Shown here in pieces: positions 24,232 through 32,987 of a DNA stretch of 64,000 bases (the first letter of the stretch is position 1; every line of letters begins with the position of its first letter). The DNA lies in contig NZ_JASJOC010000001.1 of the NCBI RefSeq assembly GCF_030068615.1, positions 124,001 through 188,000 on the forward strand, given 5' to 3'. Position numbers and translations under genes: made by a program. Source of the stretch: Halostagnicola sp. A-GB9-2. Its GTDB lineage: Archaea; Halobacteriota; Halobacteria; Halobacteriales; Natrialbaceae. The notes beneath the pieces were generated by a model. That model saw only the letters and a program-made list of their open reading frames with translations. It made no database searches and was not told the origin of the DNA.

Positions 24232-24489
24232 TCAGACGAACCGTTCGCCGGCAGTTGCGATCTCCTCTGCGATATCGATCAGCGAGAACCAGGTATTGAG
24301 TGCCGCTCGAAGGGCGATGACGTCCGCGGCTTCGATCTCGACGAAAACGGTTTGGTCGCTTCGGGAAATAGTCGTTCGAGACCGTTCGTCGTCGATTTCG
24401 CCGATCTCTCGAGAAACGCTTTCGGCGACGATACGCGCTCGAGTTCCGCTCTCGTAGTCGAACTCGAGGGTCGCGCCGTGAAGAGACAC
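24232..24489 (-). CDS. pcc1: KEOPS complex subunit Pcc1
   Basis: Pcc1 is the dimerisation subunit of KEOPS, which makes the t6A modification of tRNA. The 85-residue product has the compact fold (ATLEFDYESGTRARIVAESV, then RTTISRSDQTVFVEIEAADV, then ALRAALNTWFSLIDIAEE), matching the family's fixed ALR...N.......E ending. The frame is open further upstream but overlaps rpo12. The GTG at 24487-24489, four bases after the rpo12 stop, is the best start because it gives the standard length. It belongs to the run L37Ae-rpo12-pcc1-prefoldin, a conserved haloarchaeal arrangement. Confidence 0.88.
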   Translation of the reverse strand: MSLHGATLEFDYESGTRARIVAESVSREIGEIDDERSRTTISRSDQTVFVEIEAADVIALRAALNTWFSLIDIAEEIATAGERFV

Positions 24490-24493
24490 GCTA

Positions 24494-24628
24494 TCAGTGG
24501 GCGTCGACTTCTTTGACGTCTCGGCTGCGCTCTTTGAGAAGGACTCGGTGTCCACAGTAGGGACAGCGGACGCCGCCGTATTCGTCGAGTTGCACGTCGC
24601 GTTTACAGCGGGAACATTTGTAGCTCAT
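24494..24628 (-). CDS. rpo12: DNA-directed RNA polymerase subunit Rpo12 (P)
   Basis: Short zinc-ribbon subunit of archaeal RNA polymerase, 44 residues, [16 protein letters not shown].... Two CxxC pairs (CSRC and CPYC) hold one zinc ion, and [17 protein letters not shown] is the family core that joins the Rpo3/Rpo10 assembly platform. It lies between L37Ae and pcc1 in the same direction, with 23 and 4 base spacers. Confidence 0.95.
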   Translation of the reverse strand: MSYKCSRCKRDVQLDEYGGVRCPYCGHRVLLKERSRDVKEVDAH

Positions 24629-24651
24629 GGTGAACTGACTCTGTGAGGTCG

Positions 24652-24924
24652 CTAGTCGTCGCTCTCGTCTTCGGACAGCGCGGCTCGAATCGATCGAGTC
24701 ACGGTTTTGCCGGCCGGGGTCTGCGGGCGGTAGGCACCGCCGGTGAACACTTCACCGGTCTCGTCGTTCTTCCAGATGCCGGTTCCGACGCGAGTGACGT
24801 CGTCGCCGTCGACCTGTGCGTTTTCCATGTCCGCTTCGATCTCGCTCACTCGTCGTCGCGAAACGCGTCCGTAGCGTGCACCGAATCGGCCAGCGCTACC
24901 GACGATTCCGGAGTTGTTGCTCAT
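24652..24924 (-). CDS. rpl37ae: 50S ribosomal protein L37Ae lacking its zinc-finger cysteines
   Basis: The N-terminal half is textbook L37Ae: [22 protein letters not shown]. The C-terminal half ends in [17 protein letters not shown] and SIRAALSE, also conserved. Between them the family normally has a CxxC...CxxC zinc ribbon. Here those places read [15 protein letters not shown] and KNDETGEVF, with no cysteine at all, so the ribbon probably folds without zinc. The length (90 residues) is normal and the remaining sequence is well conserved, so it looks functional. The start is the ATG giving [12 protein letters not shown]; the frame is open 10 codons further upstream in promoter-like DNA. Confidence 0.9.
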   Translation of the reverse strand: MSNNSGIVGSAGRFGARYGRVSRRRVSEIEADMENAQVDGDDVTRVGTGIWKNDETGEVFTGGAYRPQTPAGKTVTRSIRAALSEDESDD

Positions 24925-24966
24925 AGTATCGTATGCTATCCCCAGCGGATTCATAAAGCTGTTGAG

Positions 24967-25179
24967 TCACGCTCGTCCAGCCGTCCCGTTGGTCGTGGCT
25001 GGCGCCCACAGCAGTTCTCGAACGACGACACCCAGTGCGGCCAGATAGCCAGCCGGTGCGAGCGGTGCGGCGAGTAATCCCGTTCCGATTCCGGTGACTG
25101 CGATGAGCGTTTGGACAGTAAGGCCGCTCACCGCAAGCACTGGAATCAGCGCCAGGACGATGTCGGCGCGTTCGAGCAT
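24967..25179 (-). CDS. Small two-helix membrane protein
   Basis: This 70-residue protein has two or three hydrophobic stretches (IVLALIPVLAVSGLTVQTLI and GLLAAPLAPAGYLAALGVVV) and a short polar tail. It resembles a small haloarchaeal membrane protein family without assigned function. The ATG is immediately preceded by a palindrome that probably belongs to its promoter. It lies directly upstream of the L37Ae-rpo12 group, separated by 42 bases, in the same direction. Confidence 0.65.
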   Translation of the reverse strand: MLERADIVLALIPVLAVSGLTVQTLIAVTGIGTGLLAAPLAPAGYLAALGVVVRELLWAPATTNGTAGRA

Positions 25180-25199
25180 CGTAATTACATCTAATTACG
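25180..25199 (-). promoter_or_regulatory. Perfect palindrome touching the start of the small membrane gene
   Basis: CGTAATTA-CATC-TAATTACG has two perfect 8-base arms and ends exactly at the base before the ATG. It is AT-rich in GC-rich surroundings. A dimeric regulator bound here would cover the transcription start of a leaderless gene. Confidence 0.45.
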
Positions 25200-25336
25200 G
25201 CTTGCCGGATAAGTGACTGACAACCAGCAGGTTCTGTCTCTTCCATCGAGTCGAACGGATCGATAGGCGACGAGCGTCCCGGAACCCGACTCTCACTCCT
25301 GCGATCGCTCTTAACCTGGTTCGGAGTACGCTTTGG

Positions 25337-26053
25337 CTACTGAAACTCCTCCTCGTCGAGCACATCGTTGAGATCATCACGAACACGTTCGCCCATCTCT
25401 CGGTCGCGTGCGGTCGTCACGATCCGGTTTTCCTGCACGCTCGAGCCGTCTCGCAAAAGGAGGCGAATGTTTCCGCCGTCGTCGGCTCGAGTGACTTTTG
25501 CGCGCAACCCCGACTGCGACCCCTTGCCGCCCGCGTCGATCGGTCCGGGGATGACTTTCTTTACGTGCGGGTGACCCGCGACGGTCTGAATGGCCCGCAT
25601 CCCCGTACGCCCGCCGATGAGCGTCGTGTGGCTCCCACCGATCTTCTCCTCAAGCGGGAGATTGACGACGTCAAGCGCTCGCTCCCCGTTGCGCTCGATG
25701 ACGGCCTCGACGGGATTCGCGTCGTCGACGCGATAGAACGTGTGGTGGAGGGTGTTTCGAACGGCTCGAATGACCGGCCGATCGCCCGCCGCATAGACTT
25801 CCTCCGGCCGTTTTCTTCGGATTTCATCGCCGATAAGCTCCGCGAAGTTTCGAAACTCGACGGTTTCCTCCTCGCCGGTTTCGGGAACCGTCGTGATCGT
25901 CGTCTCGCCGAGAACCGTCTCCTCGGCGAGCATCGTGATCGTCGCCCGCTCGCGACCTGCCTCGAGAACGATCCGCTCCGTATTCTCCTCCCGACAGACC
26001 AGACAGAAGTCTCCGGGTTTCTCGAGCGGCGACGCGCAGTGGCGACACTCCAT
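25337..26053 (-). CDS. DUF2103 predicted metal-binding protein
   Basis: The 238-residue protein starts with a zinc-ribbon-like head (CRHC at 3-6 and CLVC at 17-20). A conserved core follows: HTTLIGGRTGMRAIQTVAGHPHVKKVIPGPIDAGGKG, split here as GGSHTTLIGGRTGMRAIQ and HPHVKKVIPGPIDAG. This matches the archaeal DUF2103/COG4031 family as I remember it. Function is unknown; the ribbon and the basic Gly-rich core suggest RNA or DNA binding. It is a single gene between the small membrane protein and truD, all on the minus strand. Confidence 0.8.
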   Translation of the reverse strand: MECRHCASPLEKPGDFCLVCREENTERIVLEAGRERATITMLAEETVLGETTITTVPETGEEETVEFRNFAELIGDEIRRKRPEEVYAAGDRPVIRAVRNTLHHTFYRVDDANPVEAVIERNGERALDVVNLPLEEKIGGSHTTLIGGRTGMRAIQTVAGHPHVKKVIPGPIDAGGKGSQSGLRAKVTRADDGGNIRLLLRDGSSVQENRIVTTARDREMGERVRDDLNDVLDEEEFQ

Positions 26054-26160
26054 GGCTCTGTGCCCATTTGATGCCGTTCGTGTAAAACGCCCGCGCTTTC
26101 ACTCGAGAAGGACGCGTTCGGAAGCGACGGGACGGTCGTCTCTCGAACTGCTTCGTGCCC

Positions 26161-27555
26161 TCACCCGAGTTCGATCGGATCGACCTTCAGATACTCGCGA
26201 CAGAGGACCGTGGCGTAGCATCCTTTCGGCAACGCGAACGATAGCGCCAGCGGATCCCGTTCGACGGCGAGGTCGGTTCGGACGAGGATCGCGCGCCGGG
26301 TTCCCGTAGAGTGAAACTCTCCTGGGAGATCGAAGTCGCCGGGCTCGAGTCCGAGGTCATCCAATACGTCTCGTTCGATCTCGCCCTGTTCGCCGTCGGC
26401 GAGTTCCGTCTCGGTGCCAACTAAGGGTGCCGTGACGAACGCGCGACCTCGCTCGCAGTGGCGGGTGACGGATCGAACACGTCGTTCGTCTACGCGCTGT
26501 TCTCGATCGACGTCGGGCAACTCGAGTTCGTCGGGCGCGTCTCGGTCGGCGAAACAGACGACGTCGCCCTCGACCGGTCGGTCGAAGGGAAGGCCGCGCT
26601 CTAAGCGCTCGCTCAACATCAGGTTGAACGCGTAAGACTGACCCGCGTGAACGAACAGCCGCTGGAGGTTCGACGGCACGCGCTCGAGCGCCGCTCGGTA
26701 CGTCTCCGGCCCCGGATCGCCCGATTCCTGACTCTGGTGTTCGGCCAGTTCGTGCAACATGGAGCGCTCGTACCGAAGGCGGTTCGGGAACCGCTCGAGC
26801 GATTCCTGCCAATCGCGGGTTTCGTCGACGAACCGGCGGGCCTCTTGGGTTCCCTCCGGTTCGGACTCGGCGGGGTTACCGAGATACGCCATTACCGCGC
26901 CCTCCCAGTCGTCTCGAGCAATCGCGAGGCCGACTTTGTGCGTGACGGGCCGCCGGCTTCCGAAGCGTTGCTGACCGAAGAAGTTGGGGACCCCGATGGA
27001 TTGTGCCGGGCCGTCTCCGTCCGCATCCTTTCCGCTGTCGTTCTTCCCGCCGTTATCTCTTCCACCAAACTCGGCGAGTTCGTCGGTGATCGCCGCCGCG
27101 TTTTCGGGCCGTTCGGCGTCACTGACGACGAGTTCGAACGCGTTCCCCGCGAGGTCGCCGAACTCGAGCGCTCGGCCCGCCCTCCCGAGAACTTCGATGT
27201 CGGCACCGTTCACGTCCGGAAGTTCGTTCCGGTCGGTCTCGTAGACGGAGAAGAGTTGGGTCGTCACGGCGTACTTGTCCTTGGTTCCGGCCCAGTTGAT
27301 CCGTTCGCGGCTGACCCCCAGCGCGTCCGAGAGCTGGGACGCAAAGTCGTTCGTATCCCAGCCCGTGAGCGTCGCCCGAAAGACGAGGTGCGGATAGGCG
27401 TCCGTCGAGGCGTCGACTGGTTCGGTCGAGAACCGCTCGAGTTCGCGCACGCGAAAGTGGTCATCAGCCTCGCGCAAGCGACCGCCGACCCCGTCGGCGT
27501 CGCTGACGTAATACTCCATTCCGACGGCGGTTTCGGTTGGATGGGCAGGACGCAT
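26161..27555 (-). CDS. truD: tRNA pseudouridine(13) synthase TruD
   Basis: Isomerises uridine 13 in tRNA to pseudouridine. The 464-residue protein starts [16 protein letters not shown]. It has the catalytic Asp in [15 protein letters not shown] (about 90-105) and the TruD-specific [20 protein letters not shown] block. The TRUD insertion domain follows, with the Asn-rich [21 protein letters not shown]. An acidic Gly/Asp-rich loop (about 160-180) is a halophilic insertion. Family members in haloarchaea often sit next to pth2; here pth2 is 10 kb away. Confidence 0.93.
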   Translation of the reverse strand: MRPAHPTETAVGMEYYVSDADGVGGRLREADDHFRVRELERFSTEPVDASTDAYPHLVFRATLTGWDTNDFASQLSDALGVSRERINWAGTKDKYAVTTQLFSVYETDRNELPDVNGADIEVLGRAGRALEFGDLAGNAFELVVSDAERPENAAAITDELAEFGGRDNGGKNDSGKDADGDGPAQSIGVPNFFGQQRFGSRRPVTHKVGLAIARDDWEGAVMAYLGNPAESEPEGTQEARRFVDETRDWQESLERFPNRLRYERSMLHELAEHQSQESGDPGPETYRAALERVPSNLQRLFVHAGQSYAFNLMLSERLERGLPFDRPVEGDVVCFADRDAPDELELPDVDREQRVDERRVRSVTRHCERGRAFVTAPLVGTETELADGEQGEIERDVLDDLGLEPGDFDLPGEFHSTGTRRAILVRTDLAVERDPLALSFALPKGCYATVLCREYLKVDPIELG

Positions 27556-27694
27556 TCGTATTGAGAACGGCTTTGGTCGCCGGGACTAAATCGGTTCGTT
27601 CTCGAGGCCGAGACCTGGCTCGACATCAAGCGGATCGCTCGAGCCGTCTGCCTGGATCGAATGTCATTTGGTGAAGGGCTTTTAGTTTCTCTCT

Positions 27695-27940
27695 ATGAAG
27701 CAGTCCCCGCTCCGGGGTGCACTACTGGTGATGGTCGGCGTACTCGCCGCGTTCATCGCCGTCCCGCTCGCTACCGGCGAGTCCGTGCGGATCGGGACGG
27801 TGATCGGCACCGCTCTGGGCTGTCTCGTCCTCCCGGTACTCGCGTATCATCCCGGCCCGCTCGAGGAGCGAACGGCGATCGTCGGCGGAGCCCTGTTGAC
27901 GGTCGTCCTCGTAAGTGCAGCGCTCTGGCTACACGTGTGA
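27695..27940 (+). CDS. Small hypothetical membrane protein, 81 residues
   Basis: Three hydrophobic segments are visible: GALLVMVGVLAAFIAVPLA, GTVIGTALGCLVLPVLAY and AIVGGALLTVVLVSAALWLHV. A TATA-like gcttttagttt lies about 20-25 bases before the ATG, suggesting a leaderless transcript. No family or function is recognised. It is divergent from truD. Confidence 0.65.
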   Translation: MKQSPLRGALLVMVGVLAAFIAVPLATGESVRIGTVIGTALGCLVLPVLAYHPGPLEERTAIVGGALLTVVLVSAALWLHV

Positions 27941-28078
27941 CGATCCAGACCAATTGATGCACCCAACGATAGTTGTGCAGATGGTTCTTTGTTCGTGGCG
28001 AGGCGTCTTTCACCACAACTGCGTATTCATCACGTATCTCTGGCAATACTTAACAGGTAATTCCACGTGCATGGGGAT

Positions 28079-28501
28079 ATGGACCGAACAATCCGGAACA
28101 GTCTCATCTCCCTCCTCGCCGGAGGAGGAATCAGCGGCGGTCTCTACTGGCTTGGCGGCTATCTGAGCCTTGCACTTGTGACCGGTCTTTGTTGGGCCTG
28201 TGGCCTCAAACTCACCTTTTACGTCGGGCACCTGTATCCGGCATACGCCACGGGCGAAACATGGGCCGATAAACGATGGACGGGACTGAGCGTTGGTCTC
28301 GTTACCCTCGCCGCTCTCGTCGGGGTGAGTCCAGTGCTCCCGCTCGTGAATGAACTGCGGCTCGGTCTCGGGTTCCTCGTCACCGGCGTTGGACTCGTCG
28401 CATACGCGGCGGGCACACTCGCCGTGTTGGAACGGGTAGCGGGTAATTCGACTGCATCATCCTCGCATTCCGGAACACCGCAGCCTACGGATAGCGATTG
28501 A
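28079..28501 (+). CDS. Hypothetical four-helix membrane protein
   Basis: The 140-residue protein has four hydrophobic helices (SLISLLAGGGISGGLYWLGG, LALVTGLCWACGLKLTFYV, LSVGLVTLAALVGVSPVLPL, LGLGFLVTGVGLVAYAAGTL) and a Ser/Thr-rich tail. Upstream starts exist at 28067 (GTG) and 28071, out of frame for the latter. A TATA-like caatacttaac about 28 bases before 28079 supports leaderless initiation at MDRTIRNS. The function is unknown. Confidence 0.65.
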   Translation: MDRTIRNSLISLLAGGGISGGLYWLGGYLSLALVTGLCWACGLKLTFYVGHLYPAYATGETWADKRWTGLSVGLVTLAALVGVSPVLPLVNELRLGLGFLVTGVGLVAYAAGTLAVLERVAGNSTASSSHSGTPQPTDSD

Positions 28502-28612
28502 CCCCGGCCAGGCAAAGACGTGCGTTCTCTTCCTGTTTCGTACGCAACCAACGTTAGTTATTAACTGAGAGTAGTTGGCATGTGACCGATATAGTGAAGT
28601 AAACCACTAGAT

Positions 28613-29254
28613 TCACTCCGCGACGTCGTCGACGAGTTCGCGCACGTACTCGAGTTCGTCCTCCAGCACCGTGTGGCCGACGCCCTGGTAGATCCGTTTC
28701 TCGGTCTCGGCCTCGAGGTCGTCGAAGGCCCGAATGGACTCCTCGACCCGTTCGACTGGAATGTGCGGATCCTGGTCCCCGCAGCCGATGAAGACCGGCG
28801 TGCCGTCCATCGATCCGTCGTAGTCTCGTGGCGTTCCCTCGGGTCCGATCAACCCGCCCGAGAGGGCGACCACACCGCCGTATCGATCTGCGTTTCGAGC
28901 CGCGTACTCCGTCGAGAGACAGCCGCCCTGGGAGAAGCCGAGCAGGATCGTCCGATCGAGCGGGACGCCGGCCGATTCGACCGTCTCGAGGACATCGTCT
29001 AGTTTCGTGAGCGCGGAATCGAGATGGGGCTGATTGTCCTCGAGCGGCGCGAGAAACGACTGCGGATACCAGGTACCGCGGTGGGCCTGGGGCGCGATAT
29101 AGGCGATATCGTCGCGAGCGAATTCGTTCGCAAACTCGAGCATGCCCTGTGCGCGAGCCCCGCGGCCGTGGACGAGGATCATCGCTGCGCTGGCTTCCTC
29201 GAGGTCGGCTCCGGCCCGCTCGATCGGCTGGGTTCCGTGCGGATCGTCGATCAT
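28613..29254 (-). CDS. Phospholipase/carboxylesterase family alpha/beta hydrolase
   Basis: The 213-residue protein is a compact serine hydrolase. AMILVHGRGA carries the oxyanion-hole HG, the nucleophile Ser lies in LLGFSQGGCLSTEYA, the catalytic Asp in GCGDQDPHIPVERV and the His in GVGHTVLEDEL. These belong to the acyl-protein thioesterase/carboxylesterase group (COG0400). The open frame extends upstream, but MIDDPHGTQPIERAGAD is the sensible start; the extension is not protein-like. The likely substrate is a small ester; nothing nearby narrows it. Confidence 0.88.
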   Translation of the reverse strand: MIDDPHGTQPIERAGADLEEASAAMILVHGRGARAQGMLEFANEFARDDIAYIAPQAHRGTWYPQSFLAPLEDNQPHLDSALTKLDDVLETVESAGVPLDRTILLGFSQGGCLSTEYAARNADRYGGVVALSGGLIGPEGTPRDYDGSMDGTPVFIGCGDQDPHIPVERVEESIRAFDDLEAETEKRIYQGVGHTVLEDELEYVRELVDDVAE

Positions 29255-29463
29255 AGTCGGTCCAACGGTCCGAACGCCAAAAGACGTTGGTGAATCGGTG
29301 ATTCGGGTCTGCTGTGCTCGAGCCGTGCTAGGTTTACAAGGTCGTCGGTGGTAGAGCTTCGAGCCGTTTTGAGAGCCACAGGCTCGGAGGATACCGGTTC
29401 GGCGCTTCGCGAATTGATCGGTCGAATCCGACGAGTGCGTCGGCTGTGAGACGGCGGATTCCA

Positions 29464-29904
29464 ATGTCAACAGAACCGAAAACGCTCGTTCGACGCGACC
29501 CGGAGGAGATCTGGACCGACGGAAATCTGGATGCGATAGACGAAATCTTCGCGGAAACGTTCGTTCTACACGATCCGTCCACGGATGAGAGACAGCAGGG
29601 CCCTCAAGAGTACAGAGAGTACGTCGAGACCTATCGAGAAGCATTTCCCGACGTCGCCTACGAGGTCGAAGCCGTGATCGGCGAGGGCGAAATGGTCGCG
29701 CTTCGATACACCGCCCAGGGGACCCACGAGGGATCGTTCATGGGGATCGAACCGACCGACGAACGGGTTTCGGTGTCGGGGATGGAGATGTACCGTGTCG
29801 AAGATGGAAAGATCGCCGAGATGTGGACGAACTACGACGCGCTGGGCCTCCTTCAGGAAGTGGGGGCCGTCCCGCCGCTCGAGGAGCTCGACGAATCTAC
29901 GTAG
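29464..29904 (+). CDS. SnoaL-like ester cyclase family protein
   Basis: A 146-residue NTF2-fold protein. The pattern ...IFAETFVLHDPSTDERQQGP, EYREYVETYREAFPDVAYEVE, ALRYTAQGTHEGSFMGIEPT and GMEMYRVEDGKIAEMWTNYD is typical of the SnoaL/ester cyclase superfamily, including the Asp and His side chains lining the pocket. These proteins act as cyclases, isomerases or stress-related proteins; the substrate is unknown. The ATG at 29464 is preferred over an upstream codon because it starts the conserved sequence. Confidence 0.82.
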   Translation: MSTEPKTLVRRDPEEIWTDGNLDAIDEIFAETFVLHDPSTDERQQGPQEYREYVETYREAFPDVAYEVEAVIGEGEMVALRYTAQGTHEGSFMGIEPTDERVSVSGMEMYRVEDGKIAEMWTNYDALGLLQEVGAVPPLEELDEST

Positions 29905-30027
29905 TGAGGCTTGCTTTCGATCTTTCAGCCTCTGTTCGTAGATGCACGCAAGCGGCGGAACCGGTTTCGAACCGGCAGGCGATAAACTCGATACTCTTTT
30001 CACTACTCGGTGTTATTACCTAGTTGT

Positions 30028-30957
30028 ATGAGCGAGTTCGAAAAATTCAGCGACGTCGGTGAAGCGGACGTAACGCGAGCGATCGGACAGGAATGGACCG
30101 AAGAATTCATGGACTTCTCGGATTCGGACGTCATCATTGTCGGTGGCGGCCCATCGGGCCTGACGGCCGCAAAGGAGCTCTCGGAGCGCGGCGTGAAGGT
30201 CATGGTCGTCGAGAAGAACAACTACCTCGGCGGCGGCTTCTGGCTCGGCGGCTTCCTGATGAACAAGGTCACGGTTCGGAGCCCGGCCCAGAAGGTTCTC
30301 GACGAACTCGACGTTTCCTACAAGGAATCCCAGGACAGCGAGGATCTCTACGTTGCGAACGGTCCGGAGGCGTGTTCCGGTCTGATCAAGGCCGCCTGCG
30401 ACGCTGGTGCGAAGATGCAGAACATGACCGAATTCACGGACATCGTGATCCGAGAGAACCACCGCGTCGGCGGTATCGTCATGAACTGGACGCCCGTTCA
30501 CGCCCTGCCTCGAGAAATCACGTGTGTCGACCCGATCGCCGTCGAAGCGGACCTCGTCATCGACGCGACGGGCCACGACGCGATGGCGGTCACCAAACTC
30601 GACGAGCGCGGCGTCCTCGACGCGCCTGGCATTCAGGATGCCCGCGACCGCGGCGAGGTCATGGACCAGACCGACAGCGACACCTACGGCGCACCCGGCC
30701 ACGACTCGCCCGGCCACGACTCGATGTGGGTCGGCGAGAGCGAGGACGCCGTCGTCGAACACACCGGCCTCGTCCACGAAGGCCTGATCGCGACCGGAAT
30801 GGCGACCGCAACGACGTTCGGACTACCGCGCATGGGCCCGACGTTCGGTGCCATGCTCGTCTCCGGCAAACGCGCGGCCCAGGTCGCCCTCGATGAGCTC
30901 GAGGTCGACGCCGAACCGGTCGAACTGAGCTCCCGAGCGGCGCCCGCTGACGACTGA
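30028..30957 (+). CDS. thi4: Thiamine thiazole synthase Thi4 (cysteine type)
   Basis: Thi4 makes the thiazole moiety of thiamine from NAD, glycine and sulfur. The 309-residue protein has the dinucleotide fold [19 protein letters not shown] (33-51), followed by [39 protein letters not shown] holds a Cys at residue 166. That Cys corresponds to the conserved active-site Cys studied in Haloferax Thi4. Methanogen enzymes have His there. A His/Asp-rich loop (HDSPGHDS) follows. The next gene starts 7 bases later and is co-transcribed. A ThiR-type regulator lies 3 kb downstream and is the obvious candidate controller. Confidence 0.93.
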   Translation: MSEFEKFSDVGEADVTRAIGQEWTEEFMDFSDSDVIIVGGGPSGLTAAKELSERGVKVMVVEKNNYLGGGFWLGGFLMNKVTVRSPAQKVLDELDVSYKESQDSEDLYVANGPEACSGLIKAACDAGAKMQNMTEFTDIVIRENHRVGGIVMNWTPVHALPREITCVDPIAVEADLVIDATGHDAMAVTKLDERGVLDAPGIQDARDRGEVMDQTDSDTYGAPGHDSPGHDSMWVGESEDAVVEHTGLVHEGLIATGMATATTFGLPRMGPTFGAMLVSGKRAAQVALDELEVDAEPVELSSRAAPADD

Positions 30958-30964
30958 ACCCGCG

Positions 30965-31735
30965 ATGGATCGAGTCGTCCTGTATCGAGCGCCGACGACC
31001 GAAGCGCAGGTCGAGGAGATCGCAGGCTGGCTCGAGGAGCGCTTCGAATCCTCGGTTGGAGCGGATGTCGTCGTGCGGGATCGGTTTCTCGACGTTCATC
31101 GAACCGACGAGTTGGCCGAGCGGTTCGCGAAAGCTCGAGTGCTCTCGCCGTACGATCGCAAAACGGGGAACACGATGCTCGGCACGATCCGCTACGAAGA
31201 GCGAGCGCTCGAATCACCTGATCGGGCAGGGGGTGTACTATACGACGGACTGCAGGTCCAGCGAGCGCTCAACGACGCGCTTGCACCCGAAGAGCGGAGT
31301 CTTGAGACGCTTCACGTCGCGATCCTCGACCGGGCGATCGGAACCTGGGGTGATCACGACGGCCGATGGCACAAGCGAGTGAACGTGCCCGGCCAGCCCG
31401 GAATCGTCTCCGTGCCGGGGCTGTACGAGGCCCCAGCAAAGCCCGAGAGTTATTACAAGGAACAACAGCGCCACGCGATGCTCTCGGGAGATACACCGCC
31501 CCGAGAGGTCCTCGAAAACCGCGTCGAGGGTGACTTTTTGATCGAAAACGACCCGCGCACGACGGACGCGCTGTGTGGATACGTGCTCCAGACGGTTCAT
31601 TACCTCCTGACGGGAGAGCCCTTCTGTGAGGAGGAGAGCTGTCGGTTGTTCAACGCCCACTACCACGAGGACCTGATCGAGGCGCAACTTCGAGAACCCG
31701 AATTCTGTAAAGCCCACGCATCCACCTACGATTGA
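30965..31735 (+). CDS. DUF6775-like putative metallopeptidase, Thi4 partner gene
   Basis: The 256-residue protein follows thi4 after 7 bases. The central block LHVAILDRAIGTWGDHDGRW, then RVNVPGQPGIVSVPGLYEAPAKP, and a C-terminal Cys/His-rich part (FCEEESCRLFNAHYHEDLIEA, FCKAHAS; shown in pieces: FCEEESCRLFNAHYH, EPEFCKAH) match what I recall of an archaeal family (DUF6775) labelled putative metallopeptidase. The Cys/His cluster suggests a bound metal. Coupling to thi4 suggests a role in thiamine synthesis, perhaps in supplying sulfur or metal; that is inference. Confidence 0.65.
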   Translation: MDRVVLYRAPTTEAQVEEIAGWLEERFESSVGADVVVRDRFLDVHRTDELAERFAKARVLSPYDRKTGNTMLGTIRYEERALESPDRAGGVLYDGLQVQRALNDALAPEERSLETLHVAILDRAIGTWGDHDGRWHKRVNVPGQPGIVSVPGLYEAPAKPESYYKEQQRHAMLSGDTPPREVLENRVEGDFLIENDPRTTDALCGYVLQTVHYLLTGEPFCEEESCRLFNAHYHEDLIEAQLREPEFCKAHASTYD

Positions 31736-31814
31736 TACTGTCGGCTGTACCTCTGTGAAGATTCTCGCATCCCCTGAGGCGATGAGAATCGTGAACGGCG
31801 TATAGCCGACAGTA
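31736..31814. repeat. Nested palindrome directly after the thi4 operon
   Basis: Outer arms tactgtcggctgtac (31736-31750) and gtatagccgacagta (31800-31814) pair with one mismatch. Inner arms gattctc and gagaatc frame the middle. The 79-base structure starts at the base after the stop codon, so it could terminate the thi4 transcript. Its nested symmetry also resembles small palindromic repeats dispersed in haloarchaeal genomes. Confidence 0.6.
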
Positions 31815-32007
31815 CGACGGTCGGTCCGATTCCGCTCGCAACCAGCGAACCGTCTCGGTTTGATTTGGAACTGCGGACCGACTCGATTTGACTCGCGAAG
31901 GCGGTCTCCTCCTCGCTTTCTCGCGGACGGCCGGAACCGCTTTACTTCCTCACGCGCCACCGAATTCGGTGCACATTTTTACGTCGATGCCGACCTACCA
32001 ACTATAA

Positions 32008-32409
32008 ATGAGTGATGAATTTACGCTGTCGATTCCCGTTCGGTTTCGCGATATCGACCGACTGAATCACGTCAATAACGCGGTGTATTCGACGTATCTC
32101 GAAGAGGCCAGGTTCGCCTATCTCGAGTCGGTACTCGACGTCGACATCACCGAGTTCGAACTCGTCATCGTCAACCTCGAACTCTCCTTTGCACGCCCAA
32201 TCTCGCTCGACGACGAACTCGAGGTCGCGGTTTCGATAACCGAACTCGGCGAAACGAGTTGGACGATGACCTACGAGTTCCGGGTCGACGGAGACGTCGT
32301 AGCGACCGGCAAGACGACGAACGTCCACTTCGATCCGGAAAGCGAGCAACCCGAACCCCTTCCCGACGAGATCCGGGAACCGATACTCGAGCACGAGTCG
32401 CTCGAGTGA
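32008..32409 (+). CDS. Acyl-CoA thioesterase, 4HBT/YbgC hotdog family
   Basis: A 133-residue single hotdog domain. The motif RFRDIDRLNHVNNAVYSTYL carries the catalytic Asp of the 4-hydroxybenzoyl-CoA thioesterase family, followed by EEARFAYLESV and a typical strand set ending KTTNVHFDPES. These enzymes hydrolyse acyl-CoA thioesters in the cytoplasm; the acyl group cannot be named. A short acidic tail follows. Confidence 0.88.
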   Translation: MSDEFTLSIPVRFRDIDRLNHVNNAVYSTYLEEARFAYLESVLDVDITEFELVIVNLELSFARPISLDDELEVAVSITELGETSWTMTYEFRVDGDVVATGKTTNVHFDPESEQPEPLPDEIREPILEHESLE

Positions 32410-32523
32410 GAGACTGCGCACCGATTTCGACGTTTTGAGTCCCGATCGGCAGTCGAGCTACGGTGAGTGATCGATCAATTGAACGCAGCTATTATGTGTG
32501 TCATTCTCTTACATTAGAGTATT

Positions 32524-32916
32524 ATGCCCACATCCATCTGTCAGGATGAAAATGAGAGGGTCGAGCACAGGGATCGCGTTTTCACCGCGCTCTCGGCCGA
32601 GCCGCGAAGACAGGTCCTGATTTCGCTCCTGAATGCCAGTCCGGAGGAGTTCGTCGAACTCCCCGGAGCCGCAACCTCTCCGGCTCTCGACTGTGAGTTA
32701 CGGGAGCTTCGATCCCGACTGATTCACCGTCACTTGCCGGTGTTAGAGGACTACGAATTCGTCCGCTGGGAAATGGATCCGTTTCTGGTCCGACGAGGCC
32801 CGAAATTCGAACAGGTCGGCGACGTCATAGCGGTCCTCCTCGACCAGCCCGAAACGGTTTCGGTTCAGTTCGTCACCGGGTACGGGCAACTCGATCGCGA
32901 TCTCAGGACGGAGTGA
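32524..32916 (+). CDS. Winged-helix transcriptional regulator, haloarchaeal type
   Basis: The 130-residue protein has a helix-turn-helix region near the N-terminus (DRVFTALSAEPRRQVLISLL, an ArsR-like opening), a His/Asp-containing wing (LIHRHLPVLEDYEFVRWEMD) and a short effector part. The pattern fits small haloarchaeal ArsR/DUF-type regulators. The target is unknown. The gene converges with the methyltransferase at 32988. Confidence 0.72.
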   Translation: MPTSICQDENERVEHRDRVFTALSAEPRRQVLISLLNASPEEFVELPGAATSPALDCELRELRSRLIHRHLPVLEDYEFVRWEMDPFLVRRGPKFEQVGDVIAVLLDQPETVSVQFVTGYGQLDRDLRTE

Positions 32917-32987
32917 ACGATTGCAAGACCGCTGGTATATCCCGGCTCTCGAGTTGATCGGCTCAGCAAAACGGTCGTAGCCGGAAC

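Noticed and set aside
29255-29463. Possible tRNA gene in the gap after the esterase
   Set aside because: No cloverleaf arms or TTC-loop consensus could be matched on either strand.
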